A stretch of DNA of 64,000 nt from Hofstenia miamia (taxonomy: Eukaryota > Xenacoelomorpha > Acoela), in the NCBI GenBank assembly GCA_004352715.1, contig SCFE01000105.1:146735-210734 (forward strand). The letters run 5' to 3'. The translations under genes and the position numbers were made by a program. Positions 1 to 11,190 of the stretch are shown piece after piece. The notes under the pieces were generated by a model. The model saw only the letters and a program-made list of their open reading frames with translations. It was not told the origin of the DNA and made no database searches. Within the stretch, counting starts at the first letter, position 1. Every line of letters begins with the position of its first letter.

Positions 1-479
1 AAATTTCTATATTTTCATCTGATTGAGCTTAAATATTACGTTAAATATATACTGTAGTTGCAAATTTATTTAAAAACTGCTGCGGACGTCTCAAACTCAA
101 TATCTATCAAGAAACGACGGAGGTTGCTTTAATAAATGCTATCTAGATTCACTAGGCATTCGCTTAATAGCCAATCAAGAAAGCAAGGGCCAATCGATGC
201 TGCTCCCGTTAATAATATGAATTATGTTAAAGATTTCTTCGCACTTGTGATTTAGAATGCGTTCATATTTAATGTTGCACTTTTTAAATTCTTGGTTTAG
301 ATTCCATAACATGAAATTGTTATATGTAAAGTCTCTTCTTAGTTTGCATGCAGATGCAGGGGTGTATATTGGAGTGCAATAATATTTTGTCAAAAAAACA
401 TTATTTAATATTTTTCGGCCGCAAAATAAAGTATTTAAATGCGTTTTTATATTTTGCAAATTTGAAAGAAATTATTTTT
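1..479. other. Unassigned left edge
   Basis: This AT-rich stretch lies beyond the TATC-type tail of the minus-strand retrotransposon next door. A minus-strand open frame at 175-459 (94 codons) shows no motif I recognise. It could be the C-terminal tail of another RT, but nothing in it settles that. Confidence 0.3.
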
Positions 480-480
480 G

Positions 481-503
481 AATAGATAGATAGATAGATA
501 TAT
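481..503 (-). repeat. (TATC)n 3' tail of non-LTR element
   Basis: Plus-strand TAGA repeats, so TATC repeats on the element's own strand, lie directly downstream of the RT remnant. Simple-repeat tails instead of poly(A) are usual for CR1/L2-type LINEs, so I take this as the 3' terminus. Confidence 0.6.
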
Positions 504-654
504 TAAAATTGTGAACAAACATTCACAAAACAACAATTACAACTATGAAGTCTATGTGATGGAACCATAAAACATTAGCTCCTATATTGTGAGTTTCTTA
601 AAAAGCGTTGGGGATAAAAAGACATCCATTTCTCACTATTAGCAGTTGTTGGAG

Positions 655-2254
655 TTAAGCAATCTCGCAATTTTCGTTCAGCATACTCGGTTTGCTATGG
701 TAAGTATATATGCAATGGATGGGAAGGTTCTCGAATCTTCTGGAAGAGGCACTCATCGTGCTGCTCCACTCATTGCTTGATACTAAAACTTCGATGCACT
801 GCCTCAATCTTGTCAAGAATATAATTGGGCTCACCTCTCCAGACAGATAATCCATAGGTCAGTCGCGAAATTACTAAGCACTGATATAGGTAATCAAGAT
901 CACGCCTGCTGTATGAGAAAGATCAAAGCCGACGAATCTGGTACAAGGCACAGAATGCACTTTTAACCATCCTTTCAGTATGCATTTTAAAGTATAAGTC
1001 AGGACATAATGTGAATCTCAATATCGATAATTGTTCAAATTACTCAATTCCAAGTACTGGCCCGACATCCAGATCACTTGGCCTGAAACGGATAATGATC
1101 TCTTTCAACTTGGAGGTGTTAAGATGAAGATTCCTCAATGCAACTCTTTGAGCAAATGCGGTATGACCACGTGCGCACAGTCTCCATCTGTAGATCCTGC
1201 CACGACCGGTGTATTGTCATCAGCGTATACTGTGTTTCTTGAATTCTGATCTGGACTAGGTGTGATGTCATTGGTCGCGGCATTATAGCAGAATGGGCCC
1301 CGATCGATCCCTGTGGTACGCCCTGGTTGATAGGTATTGGCTCAGAGTCTACCCCTCTATAAACTGTGAACTGGCTGTGGTTGGTCAGGAAGCTGCGTAC
1401 CCAGTGTGTGATAATCAGCGCCACGGCGTTGAAACAACATAATGTCGTTCAATATCTTGATGAGTGCTTGCTAAATCGAGCAGACTCTGCGAAATCCGAA
1501 CTGATTCCGAGAAACCCACGAATTATAGTTCTCTGAAACAAAGTTTTTATAGACCATTCGCTCAAATATTCGTGCAATCACCCGTGTGACCGAGACGGAT
1601 CTGAAGTCTCTCAGTTCTTTTGGTTGGGATTTTTTTGGCAGTGGATGAACGCAGGTAGTCTTAAGAGATTCTGGAAATGACATATGTCTTAATGAGAGAT
1701 TAAAAATATGTGTCTCCACTTCAGCAAGATTATCAGCATTTTCCTTGAAAACCAAGTGTGGAATTCCTTCAGCACTGGTGGCAGTTTTCCTTGTTCCCTT
1801 CAACATGTTGTATACTTGAATGCAGCTCAGCACAGGAACGTCTGCAAGAAGCTCTTCTGCAAACGCGGATGGGGTGTAAGCGTCGGTAGAGCTAATGCTA
1901 GAGTAAAATCGATTGAAATTGTCTGCTGGAAACTCTGAAGACTCCTGATTATCACACGAGCGTTCCATAAGCGAATTGGTTTGATCCCACCATGACCGAC
2001 CCTTCTTCATGCTTGACTTACGAATGTTATCTTTGATAAGAACTCATTTGCTCGTATACACGATTTGCGTCCTCGTGGCGATTTTTCTGTGACAAGCGGT
2101 ACCGCTTGCACAGAAACAGCTTTATTAATGGAGTAACAAAAGGCAGGTCTTTTGCACGCAGCTTAACTCTTTTACTAGGACAGAATTCGTTTAGCAGCAG
2201 CAATATAATCCTATTCATTTCTTGAAGGGCAACTTCTGCATCCACCATCTGCAA
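655..2254 (-). pseudogene. Reverse transcriptase of the minus-strand CR1-like element
   Basis: The RT would copy element RNA at a nicked chromosomal site. The linker (2254-2027) has the usual PSKRVKLRAKDLPFVTP block. The next piece (2010-1471) holds the N-terminal RT motifs VHPLPKK and FRSVSVTRVIARIFER and ends at NQFGFR. After stops, the palm resumes around 1424-1330 with SFLTNHSQFTVYRGVDSEP and QGVPQGSIG. The C-terminal region around 990-655 reads like YLYQCLVISRLTYGLSVWRG followed by a thumb-like segment. At least four frame breaks are visible and the catalytic [FY]ADD box is not readable, so it is inactive. Confidence 0.8.
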
Positions 2255-2860
2255 GGTTAAGTCTGTCCATGGCTAAATTAAATCTTGCTTTGCACTGTTC
2301 TCGTTGATATCGAATAAAAACCAGACGAGATTCAGGAGCAGATACCCTAACTGCAAGATGATCAGTGACTATGCATGGACGCATGGTGGCTCCATCCGTA
2401 AAGATAGATTGCTCCGACGTGAACACCCGGTCGAGGTCAGAATCGCCACCCGTAGGAAGATTGAACACCTCAATTAGAGGAGAGTTGAGCAGCAATGAAG
2501 TCAATAGGATATGTTCCGCTAGGCTACTTGCTGGTCTGGCGGGTAGTAAACAACACCAAGTAGTATCTCTTTAAAATGAATCACTAATCGTAGCCATAGA
2601 ATCTCGAATTTGTAAGCATCTGCCAGGTATAGCTGGGTCATGCAGGATGTAGCAGCATACTCCACCACCTGGCATTTTCTCAGAGTTCTCCTATGATCGA
2701 TCTGCTCTGAATGAATTATATCCGGACCTGAGACAGACGAGTCCTCAACATCGGGAGTGATCCAAATTTCACTAACACAGCAGATATCAACTGACAAAGT
2801 TTGTAGATCCAACTGCAGGTTGTACACTACATCCGGTTTCTTGATCGACCTTGCGTTCAC
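2211..2860 (-). pseudogene. AP-like endonuclease domain of the same element
   Basis: Two frames hold recognisable EEP-fold pieces. 2860-2519 begins NARSIKKPD, followed by VDICCVSEIWITPD (the start of the fold, where the usual E-T-W is E-I-W) and ends with VVYYPP. 2504-2211 carries GGDSDLDRVFTS and then VTDHLAV, matching the SDH signature at the C-terminus of LINE endonucleases. The domain would nick the target for reverse transcription. The central GGG loop is badly eroded and a frameshift joins the halves near 2510. Confidence 0.72.
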
Positions 2861-2901
2861 AAGATAAAAACCAAGGGACTGGAGATAGTCATAACTTCTG
2901 C

Positions 2902-3478
2902 TCAGTTCCTCTCAGAAACAATTTGAATTTTCAAATCCTTTTTTGAGGTTCCTTGTTGTATCAGCTCATACCGTCTTTTAAGCAGTGCTTTCTCTTGAGA
3001 TGCTTCCTGAGGACATGGGGCGCCACTCTTGTTTACTTGACCGATGCGGTAAAAGTCAGTAATTTGTGAGCTGTCGTATTCATCCATATGCTTCAACAAG
3101 TCTTTTACTTGAGACTTTTCGTGTTCAATTCTTTCGCTGGGAAATTTTGCGGTAGATTCAGGCAGGTTTTTTTATTCGAATACCGTTGCAATTAGGCTCC
3201 GGAAAAGAGACCCGCGGACTTAGCTTTGTGTGTATTGGCTTCACTGCCTCGACAAGCTTCTGCACTTCCTCCTGTAGTTTATCCACCTTCGACTCGATTG
3301 ACGCAACCTTGTCATCAGCGAGCATCTTGATTTGATCATCCTGCAGACCCGCGCAAGTTCTGTGAAACCAGAGATCGCAACCATCACACTGTATGCCGTT
3401 CGGCGAACATTTCTTTTTGCATTTCGGACAGGAACTCGCCTTCAGCTTCTTAGAGTCCAGACGTCCGGTCTGAACCAT
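2902..3478 (-). pseudogene. ORF1 protein with PHD-type zinc finger and coiled coil
   Basis: From the methionine at 3478 the frame reads CPKCKKKC, then GIQCDGCDLWFHRTCAGL, a PHD finger (Cys pairs plus the W-F-H-x2-C block, residues about 18-45). A charged heptad-like stretch follows (SIESKVDKLQEEVQKLVEAV, about 62-81), probably a coiled coil for multimerisation. A second piece (3099-2902) contains YRIGQ and ELIQQGTSKKDLKIQ, like the ORF1 C-terminal half of related LINEs. PHD-bearing ORF1 proteins are known from CR1-group elements and would coat element RNA. A stop or frameshift separates the pieces. Confidence 0.75.
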
Positions 3479-3480
3479 CT

Positions 3481-4201
3481 ATAAACTAATTAAACTCTAT
3501 AATAAACAGGCAATTGAATGAACTTTTATTTTTAGTTATGAATAACACCTTAAATGACCATTTAAAAATATTATAATTGTTTGTTTGGAGGAATAATTGT
3601 CTATTCAGAGTTATTGGGAGTAAGTTCTTCTGGTAAGCCGTAAAATATGCATCTGCAAATCAATCTTGGTATGACCAAATTGCCAAAATTGTTGAATTAC
3701 TAATACATGTTTCCCAAAAAATAAATTTTTTTTGTTGAAATATTAGCAAGTATACTTTCAGCAATAATTCATTGTGCACACCTATTTGCATGCATTTTTA
3801 AATACATAAGACAAGACATGTAAGGCTGACCAAGAACTTTATAAATTCTTCCACTTTAATTTTGCTTGCTGCTTCTATGCCTAAATTTTCATTGATTTAT
3901 AAAAACAGATGATGAATTTGATAAATCTAATACATTAGTCTTCTAGAGTAATTTTGAAAAGTTTGGCAATCAAGGCGCATACATTGTTGCTAGTAAACGC
4001 TTAAAAATGGAGTTGTGTATATTGCTATTAATGATGCTGGTTTGTATTAATTTAACATACACTTGAGCTAAGACACTACACTTTTACCATAGAACACATC
4101 AAAAGCTTTTGGATATCAATGATTCGAATGGAATATTGTACAAAATGCAAATAACATGTACATTACCAAGGCGATACCGTTTCGTCTTGTACATAACCCG
4201 G
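3481..4201. other. Intergenic, no recognised gene
   Basis: AT-rich sequence between the minus-strand element and the hairpin upstream of the next element. I see no domain, repeat array or RNA gene here. Confidence 0.5.
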
Positions 4202-4264
4202 TTATTTTGCAATGTGAAATCAAGATATCTATGATATATATCTTGATTTCACATTGCAAAATAA
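4202..4264. repeat. Perfect 27-bp inverted repeat (hairpin)
   Basis: Arms at 4202-4228 and 4238-4264 are exact reverse complements (27 of 27) around a 9-nt loop. Just outside, the arms keep only partial pairing. No open frame runs through it. It could be a small fold-back remnant or a recently formed palindrome; perfect arms suggest recent origin or active conversion. Confidence 0.9.
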
Positions 4265-4319
4265 GCCTAGGTGTTATTTTTTTTATAAATATTATAGTTA
4301 TTTGTTATCATTCTTGACG

Positions 4320-6725
4320 CTATTCAGATAATAACAAGGAAAGTTTTGTACAGGGTTTAAGAAACATTCCATGGGATTTATGTACACACTAAATGAGCCT
4401 GATGATATGATGAAATTTATTATTCAACAAATTCGGCAACGCTTAGATAAGTTTGCACCATATAAAAATAAAATTTTTAAAAAGTTTAACCCTAAAAGCT
4501 GTACATCACTCAAAATTCAGGAAATAGAATTAGCTGAAAAAACTGCAATGCAAAACCTAAGTTCCTTAAACATTGCAAGTGCAAATGAAATTAATAGATT
4601 AAGGAAACTGCTAAATGCTAAAAGGAAAGAGTGCAAAGAAGATCAGAAAAAGCGTTTATTTAATGATTTAGAAAGTTGTGGTAGTAAACGGAAATTTTTA
4701 AATAAATTTCTTGGAAAAAGTCAAAGGCTACTGTCTAATATTAAAGAACGTATGATAAAAGATAAATTAGTCACTAAGCCTTTTGAAATATCAAGTCATT
4801 TCAACAAAATATTCGAAACTATTGGAGAGTATAAAGGAGTTGTGGAAGACTACAAGGAGATTAACTTGAATTGCATTCCACCTGATAAGTTTACTTTTCG
4901 TTACATAACGAAATTTGAATTGCTAGAAGTCATAAGTAAATTGGATACACATAAATCTAATGGCAGTCTAGGAATCCCTACATGTATTATAAAAAGAATA
5001 CATTAATTTGTTTGATGGACACATTTTATTTGGATTAAATAATGCAATTAGTCAAAATACATTTCCTGCTATCTTCAAGAACGTTGATAGTACACCTCTG
5101 TACAAAAAGGGCAACCCACTAAATGCAGAAAACTACCGTCCAGTAACAAAAAATCATGTGTTCTCTAAAATCTATGAAAGGCTTTTATGTAACCAAATTA
5201 TTTCATACATTAATGAATATAAAATTGTTAGTGATAAACAGTTTGGTTTTCGGAAATCATACAGTACCACTGATGTACTCTTATATATTACTGAAAGTAT
5301 AAAGTCGAGTTTAAACGATAATATTAGCAGTGCAGTTTCTCTTCTAGACCTAAGCAAGGCCTTCGATAGTCTAAGTTTCAACATACTGTATAAAAAACTC
5401 CGAATGTATGGATTTTCCCCTGACAGCATAAAGTTACTAACATCATTCATAGAAAACAGAAAACAAAGTTCGAATTGATAATATTTATTCAAAATATATT
5501 ACGCCACAGCGAGGAATCTCTCAAGGCTCTGTGTTAGGCTCTACTCTCTTTGTTTTGTACGTCAACGACATACAAAATATCATAAACTGCGAGGTACTCC
5601 AGTATGCAGACGACACTTGTCTCATTTGACGGGATTCAGTACAATTACAGCATCAAGAACACTTCAAAATAATATTAATAACATCATAGTATATTTCAAA
5701 AGTAACCAACAAAGAATAAATGCAAGCAAGACCCAATTCACTATCTTTACACCACATGAACAGCAACAACTACGTAGGAACATTCAATTAAACATAGATG
5801 AATCCAGTGAGCCAATAGAACAAACAGATAGTGTGACATACTTGGGTGTTGAGATTGACACAAAATTTACATTTGAAAACTTTGTATCCAGTAAGATCAG
5901 GAAAATGTCCAGAGGCATACAATACCTAAAACAAATAAGGCACATTACCACAAACAAGCAAATATTACAGGCTTTTGTGAGTAGCCACTTAGTTTATGCT
6001 TGTAATTTGTTGCAGAGTTTAAGTATAGAACAGCATGAGAGGTTAAACAAGGTAGTTACCTGGTCTTTGACAACACTATACAATATCAATAAACAAATGG
6101 CAGGTGAGAAGCTACAAGAGATTCAAATGCTAGCGCCAAAGTTTTACATTCAATATGCTAGCCTGGTTACCATGTATAAGTACAGTAATCAATTGACAGG
6201 TTCTTTAAATTTCCTTGATAATTACCTCATGCTAAATAATCGTACAAGTAAATGTATAATTGCCAGTAAAATAAAATCCTTACAATGGAATAGATCGTTT
6301 ACAACAGCTGCAAGCAGAAATTGGAATAGTCTACCACAAGAGATCAGAGATTCTAAATCATTAAATGTATTTAAAAGAAAACTTAAACAAAATTTACTTG
6401 CACATCAAAAACTAATAGGCGGTTCAAAGAAACTAAACACCTGGCAGAAAAGTTTGAATAATGCTTTTTAATTTTTTTTAAAACAGTTTAGTATGTGTTA
6501 TTTTATTTGTAAATTTTTAGCTTGTTTATTGTCTGTGTTTTCTTGTTGCGTGTGATACCATTTTTGTAAATATGTATATATGTATATTGTATATATTGTA
6601 TATTTTTTTGCAGATTTGTTGGTGTATGCAGCATGGGAATATGGAATTGATAAATAAAGTTATTGAAATGTAATAACCAGTCTTGTAATTAAAAATATTA
6701 TCTGAATAAAAAATATCTTATCTTA
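4320..6725 (+). mobile_element. CR1/L2-like non-LTR retrotransposon, 5'-truncated
   Basis: The element begins within the spacer between endonuclease and RT, so ORF1 and the endonuclease are gone, as expected from incomplete reverse transcription. It holds an almost complete RT (4324-6471), a ~180-nt 3' UTR with AATAAA near 6652, and a terminal block ATTATCTGAATA followed by AATATCTTATCTTA at 6697-6725. The same terminal block recurs at the 3' ends of the minus-strand copies near 17.5 and 17.9 kb, which fixes the boundary. Confidence 0.85.
4324..6471 (+). pseudogene. Reverse transcriptase, nearly complete, few lesions
   Basis: The linker starts near 4324 with NNKESFVQGLRNIPWD, shifts frame at about 4375 and continues MYTLNEPDDMMKF. 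RT motifs in order: PLYKKGNPLNAENYRPV, KQFGFRKSYSTTDVL, LLDLSKAFDSL (motif A with its Asp), GISQGSVLGSTLFVLYVNDI, and QYADDTCLI (motif C, YADD at 5603-5614, both catalytic Asp present). The C-terminal half (5617-6471) has the SVTYLGVEIDTKF block, a thumb, and the terminal WNSLPQEIRDSKSLNVFKRK signature. Only about four lesions are visible: a frameshift near 4375 and stops near 5006, 5478 and 5626. This is the youngest-looking RT in the window, but it is not functional as read. Confidence 0.9.
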
Positions 6726-7350
6726 CGTATAATATTATTGGCGAATTAACATGAAATTAATGTTGTATTTGAAAATTTTTATGTATATTTTTTATCAGGG
6801 CAGGTAGCCCCTGTTCCAGAATTTTCCACTCTACGAAACTGCTTCCAAACTAGTCTTAACATCAAAGATTGTGTTGTTTATAAATTAAATCTACCATTGT
6901 TTAAAATTTAGAATTATTGCTGTAAAGTTGAGGAAAAAATTTGTAAAATATGTACGATAGCTTTGTAAGCTGAAATGTATAAATCTGCATTTTTTATTAA
7001 GACGAAAAAATGTTTGATGGCGCAAATTCATTTTTCCGAAAGTCTCTTTGTTACTGCAAACTCCGTTGAATATTTCAATTCAGTAAAAAGTCAAATATAT
7101 TATTTTTAAAACTTGAAATAAATGTACATGTAGCTATTAATGCCTAAGTATAGCGTGACTCAATGCATTTTATAGATTATAAATTTTAAGTAAATTTATG
7201 TAGTCAATTAATAGATTTCTTAATAAAATTTGTCAAGAATGAAATATACACAAGAACAGCATTCATACCATTGGAACCTCGAATGTTGAGTGGTGCATCC
7301 CACTCTTAGACACTATTATAAATGCAGAATGAACTTTTTAACCCTGAGTA
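6726..7350. other. Intergenic, no recognised gene
   Basis: AT-rich spacer between the plus-strand element's tail and the duplicated RT remnant. I see no coding motif or structured repeat. Confidence 0.5.
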
Positions 7351-7831
7351 TATTTGGGTACCAGAAAAACGTTGGTATTATATCATTATCATTGTAATAA
7401 TGAAGAAGGTAGTCTATATTACATAAAATATTAATTGTAGGTTGAAATTTCCAACTTCACTACTAATTCTTAAAAAAACTCGTCAAAACTGATTCCTTCA
7501 ATGAGCTATCATACAGAATGTTGTAGACAAATGGATAGAAAGGTCCACACGCAATATCTGAATCAATAGATTAACAAAGATTGTATGCATAAATCGATTT
7601 CTTGTTTTTGAGTTCTTCTGACAAACATTCAACGCCCATTTTAATTGTATTGTACTTTTTTTACTAATTATTCATTTAAATTTGAAAAAAGTGTATTTGC
7701 ATAATTAAGATGACTCATGACTAAAGCATGAAATAATTGAATCATATTGACAGAGGGTAAATGTTCAGCTACGTGTTTTAATACTCATTTAAGATTTCTT
7801 TTACTTGCAGCTTGTATGTTAATTTTGAGTT
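7351..7831. repeat. 481-bp tandem duplication, copy 1
   Basis: It starts at TATTTGGGTACCAGAAAAAC and runs to the next occurrence of the same words at 7832. It is nearly identical to copy 2, with small indels near 7390 and scattered substitutions. Confidence 0.95.
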
Positions 7832-8312
7832 TATTTGGGTACCAGAAAAACGTTGGTATTATATCATTATCATTGAGTAATAATGAAAGGTAGTCTATAT
7901 TACATAAAATATTAATTGTAGGTTGAAATTTCCAACTTCACTACTAATTCTTAAAAAAACTCGTCAAAACTGATTCCTTCAATGAGCTATCATACAGAAT
8001 GTTGTAGACAAATGGATAGAAAGGTCCACACGCAATATCTGAATCAATAGATTAACAAAGATTGTATGCATAAATCGATTTCTTGTTTTTGAGTTCTTCT
8101 GACAAACATTCAATGCCCATTTTAATTGTATTGTACTTTTTTTGCTAATTATTCATTTAAATTTGAAAAAAGTGTATTTGCATAATTAAGATGACTCATG
8201 ACTAAAGCATGAAATAATTGAATCATATTGACAGAGGGTAAATGTTCAGCTACGTGTTTTAATACTCATTTAAGATTTCTTTTACTTGCAGCTTGTATGT
8301 TAATTTTGAGTT
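7832..8312. repeat. 481-bp tandem duplication, copy 2
   Basis: Direct repeat of 7351-7831, ending at TTAATTTTGAGTT like copy 1. High identity means a recent local duplication or two haplotypes placed in series by the assembler. Confidence 0.95.
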
Positions 8313-8570
8313 AATAGTTATGCCTAGATATTTGAAGGATTCTTTAGGGGAGATTGAGGCGTTATTAAAAATAATCTAAAATATACATATTTGTGATAGT
8401 CAGGTAGATATCTATAAAAAATCAAGTAGTTAGAACATTTTAAAATAATTTTCTTTTTAATTTATGCAAATTTGTAGCTTGTAACAAAAACGTAGCAAAA
8501 TCGAGATTAGGGTCAAACATGAAGATACAATTAATGCCGACTGTTTTAAAACAGAGTGACATTTAAGAAT

Positions 8571-9042
8571 CCATTAAAAATATTGGTTTCTAAAACGACT
8601 ATGCAACTAAAAGTTTATAATTTTATACGTAACTTCAATATTTACACTATTTTAATTATTTTCGTAACTACTGCTTTGCAAAAAATTGCTTAAATTACGT
8701 TATTGACAGAACTTTCTCCCTTGCATATTCAATCTATGCATCACTAATGTGAATATTCTTTTAAAAGTACGTCTAACAATTCAATACGGTGATAAAATCT
8801 TCTTGCGAATTATTAATATAGATCCCAGTTCCATGCGACTAGATGATCCCGCAAAACCTTGCTGGTATTAGACGGCCAGAGTTGCACACTGCTGAATATT
8901 AAAAAATCCTGGCCAGAATTATTTTTTTCCGGTGCAACCAAGACATTTTACTCCATTCTTTGCATAGAATAATTTTAACAAATCTTTATAATAATATTTA
9001 TATATAAGTTATGGCTCTCTAAATGATTTAGAAGAAGACCTA
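8571..9042. other. Intergenic, no recognised gene
   Basis: AT-rich spacer with no motif I can assign. Confidence 0.45.
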
Positions 9043-9660
9043 AAAAATTTAACACCAAAAATTAAAATCCCAAAGGAATAGAATGCCAAAAATTTAAATT
9101 GAAATCATAAAAATACGAAAGAAATATCCACTCAAAAACACAGAAATACAATGCAAAAGAATGAAAATACCAAGAAATGAAGATGCCAAAAATTAATAAT
9201 TTAAAAGCTAAATAAGTAATAAAACAAAAGTAAAAATCCCAAATAAATGATTGTATGCACTGTATTAAGGTCAATATTGAGTTACTCAGGCTGTGTTCAA
9301 GTAACCATACACCAAGAAATTATGTTCCAAGTTTTTTCGAAAAATATTCTGAGGTGAATTAATTTTTTTCATATCTTACTATGAATTTTTATATTAAGAA
9401 ATATTCATTTTCGATTGAATAAAGTAATTTAGAATAATATATTTGAATTAGATTGGCGTAATTTGGTATTTCAATTCTTTGAGATTTTAACTTTTGATAT
9501 TTTAATTCCTTTCAATTTTCACATTTCCATTATGTGGGATTTTATTGAACCTTGTCATTATAATTATGTTAGAAATTCATTTTGTGTTTTATTTGTTTGC
9601 TTTTTAATATTTGGTTATATTCTACAGCTTTTTAATTTTTGGGATTTAATGTAATCACAT
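9043..9660. mobile_element. Fold-back-like element with degenerate repeat arms
   Basis: The left arm (about 9043-9250) is a series of degenerate words such as AAATCCCAAA, AATGCCAAA and AATACCAA on the plus strand. The right arm (about 9455-9655) holds the same vocabulary on the minus strand. The middle is ordinary AT-rich DNA. Two inverted arms built of minisatellite-like words suit a fold-back or MITE-type element. The long frames at 9062-9274 and 9463-9654 are products of this repeat, not genes. The alignment is loose, so the call is tentative. Confidence 0.4.
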
Positions 9661-10074
9661 TTCAAATAACATACCATAAATGGCTATCCAGTTGTTTTTC
9701 GCATGCTACTGTTCAGTGAAGGGAAATGTGTTGTAAAATTAAAATCGTCTAATTCTTTTAAGTTCAATTTAACAAAATCATTACTTATAAAAGATTTTGA
9801 TACTTAGATTTATAGAAAACTACATGTAAGCATATTTCGTTGAATTTAGCACTAACGTTTTGATATTGCAACCAAATTGAATTTGAACAATTTACGTACT
9901 GCCTTTGAATTCAATGATTGCTTGATATAATTTTGGTTTGTCTATCAAGTCAAGAAACCAAGACCTCAGAAGCGGCATTAAAAAGATTGAAAACATCATG
10001 CAAATTTTTGCAAAATCTTAAAATTACAAACATTATCATATATGAAGAATTTTCAGATGATGCACCTGGAATAA
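9661..10074. other. Intergenic, no recognised gene
   Basis: AT-rich spacer; nothing recognised. Confidence 0.4.
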
Positions 10075-10260
10075 TTAATTGCTTGATAATATAGAAATAT
10101 TAAGGTAACGTAATGAAAAAAATGATGTATCCATTTTCTTTACTAAACGAAATTTTTTGAAGAATTGTTTTGAAATCATCATAAAGGTTACTCCCAATAT
10201 ACGTATGTTACTTCTCAATAAAAATTGAGAATCAATATACTGAATGTTAGTGTTCACCAT
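10075..10260 (-). pseudogene. Possible RT fragment (post-palm LGV block)
   Basis: The minus-strand frame contains IDSQFLLRSNIRILGVTF and then KKMDTSFFSLRYLNISIL. The arrangement resembles the segment after the YADD box in many LINE RTs, where a V-R-N-L-G-V-x-F-D block is followed by a helix ending in FFHLR. No further RT motif could be traced on either side, so chance similarity is possible. Confidence 0.35.
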
Positions 10261-10569
10261 TATGTCAAGATGTGATTAGAGTTGTAAATATGGTAAGTTT
10301 TTGCATTCATCAAATATTTACAATAATGTACATTATCATACATGCTCTGTTCAAAAAATCATAGCTATAAAGCACGCCCTATCAAAACAGAAAATATGCA
10401 TAATTGTAAAAATTGTGTTAATTCTAAACAATTTAATATTAAGTCATCCAATCATAATGCTTTAGAAAAAGATCCCCAATAACTAAGTGAATTTAATGAA
10501 TATTTAACACAACATGAAAACGATTCTAAATATCTAAACATTAATTTCCTATCTCAACAAATAAAGTAA

Positions 10570-11190
10570 CAAAGTATGAATAATTAATTTTAAAAATGGA
10601 ATAATGAAAACCTGGTTAAAGGGTATTGATAATGACAACATTTATCAGTGAAATTGGCTTAACATTTTGCAAGGATCGACATTTTAGAAATTCTACAAAG
10701 ATTAAAGATGGCGGCATATTATTGATGGTGCCTAAAATTTTTCATCCAAGAAAAGGTCAAGAACTAAGCGTTCAAAAAGCCCAATTTGAAAAGCTTATTG
10801 TTGGAAATTATAATATCAAGTGTAGAAACATTATTTATTTAAGTTATTGCAATAATTGAAAAAACTTTAGTGAGTTTTCTGTTATGTTTGCCTCTGAATT
10901 ACCATGAGCAATGATGAAAATAAGCCACTAATTTTTATTGGAAATTATAACCAGAGTTATTTAAATATTTATGATAATTAAAAAATTCAAGATGCCTTAA
11001 ACATTATCCGTTTAGAAGTACTCAATATAACAATAGCAACTTATAGTAATGGAGACAGGTTAACTTTGATTGACTATTGGACTAAAGATTTTTCGAACTA
11101 TAACAGTTTCATTAAAATATCAACACATTTTTCATTTCTGATCACTTAATTGCATGTACAATATATGTCAAATTAAAACCAACAAATAGA
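10570..11190 (+). pseudogene. AP-like endonuclease of the split CR1-like element
   Basis: Pieces in two frames read TWLKGIDNDNI (start of the fold), then FCKDRHFRNSTKIKDGGILL (the RxDR...GGG loop) and HPRKGQELSVQKAQFEKL. After a gap comes KPLIFIGNYNQSYLN (usually GDFN), TYSNGDRLTLIDYW and finally a SDHLIACTIY-like end near 11,140-11,165. This is the full EEP order seen in CR1/L2 endonucleases, with the catalytic Asp of GDFN changed to Asn. The frame starting at 10,626 is the best preserved part. Confidence 0.78.

Larger units (their letters stand above)
480..3480 (-). mobile_element. APE-type non-LTR retrotransposon, CR1-like, decayed
   Basis: Read on the minus strand, the order is ORF1 with a PHD-type zinc finger (3478-2902), endonuclease pieces (2860-2211), linker and RT (2254-655), then a short untranslated tail ending in a TATC microsatellite at 503-481. 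This is the normal order of CR1/L2/Rex-like LINEs, which move by target-primed reverse transcription. Reading frames are broken many times, so the copy is dead. The 5' end is taken at the first ORF1 methionine; the true 5' UTR could extend further. The clade is inferred from domain order and tail type. Confidence 0.82.
7351..8570 (-). pseudogene. C-terminal RT remnant of a CR1/L2-like element, tandemly duplicated
   Basis: On the minus strand from about 8360 the sequence reads SPKESFKYLGITINSKLTYK, the conserved block after the RT palm. It continues with an LNYANTLFSNLNE segment and a WALNV-like thumb, all with stops. The upstream part (8570-8360) is very eroded but still shows helix-like spacing expected between the YADD box and this block. 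The family resembles the minus-strand element at 17.5-18.5 kb, which shares the WALNV...KNS stretch. The 481-bp segment holding most of it is present twice. Confidence 0.7.
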
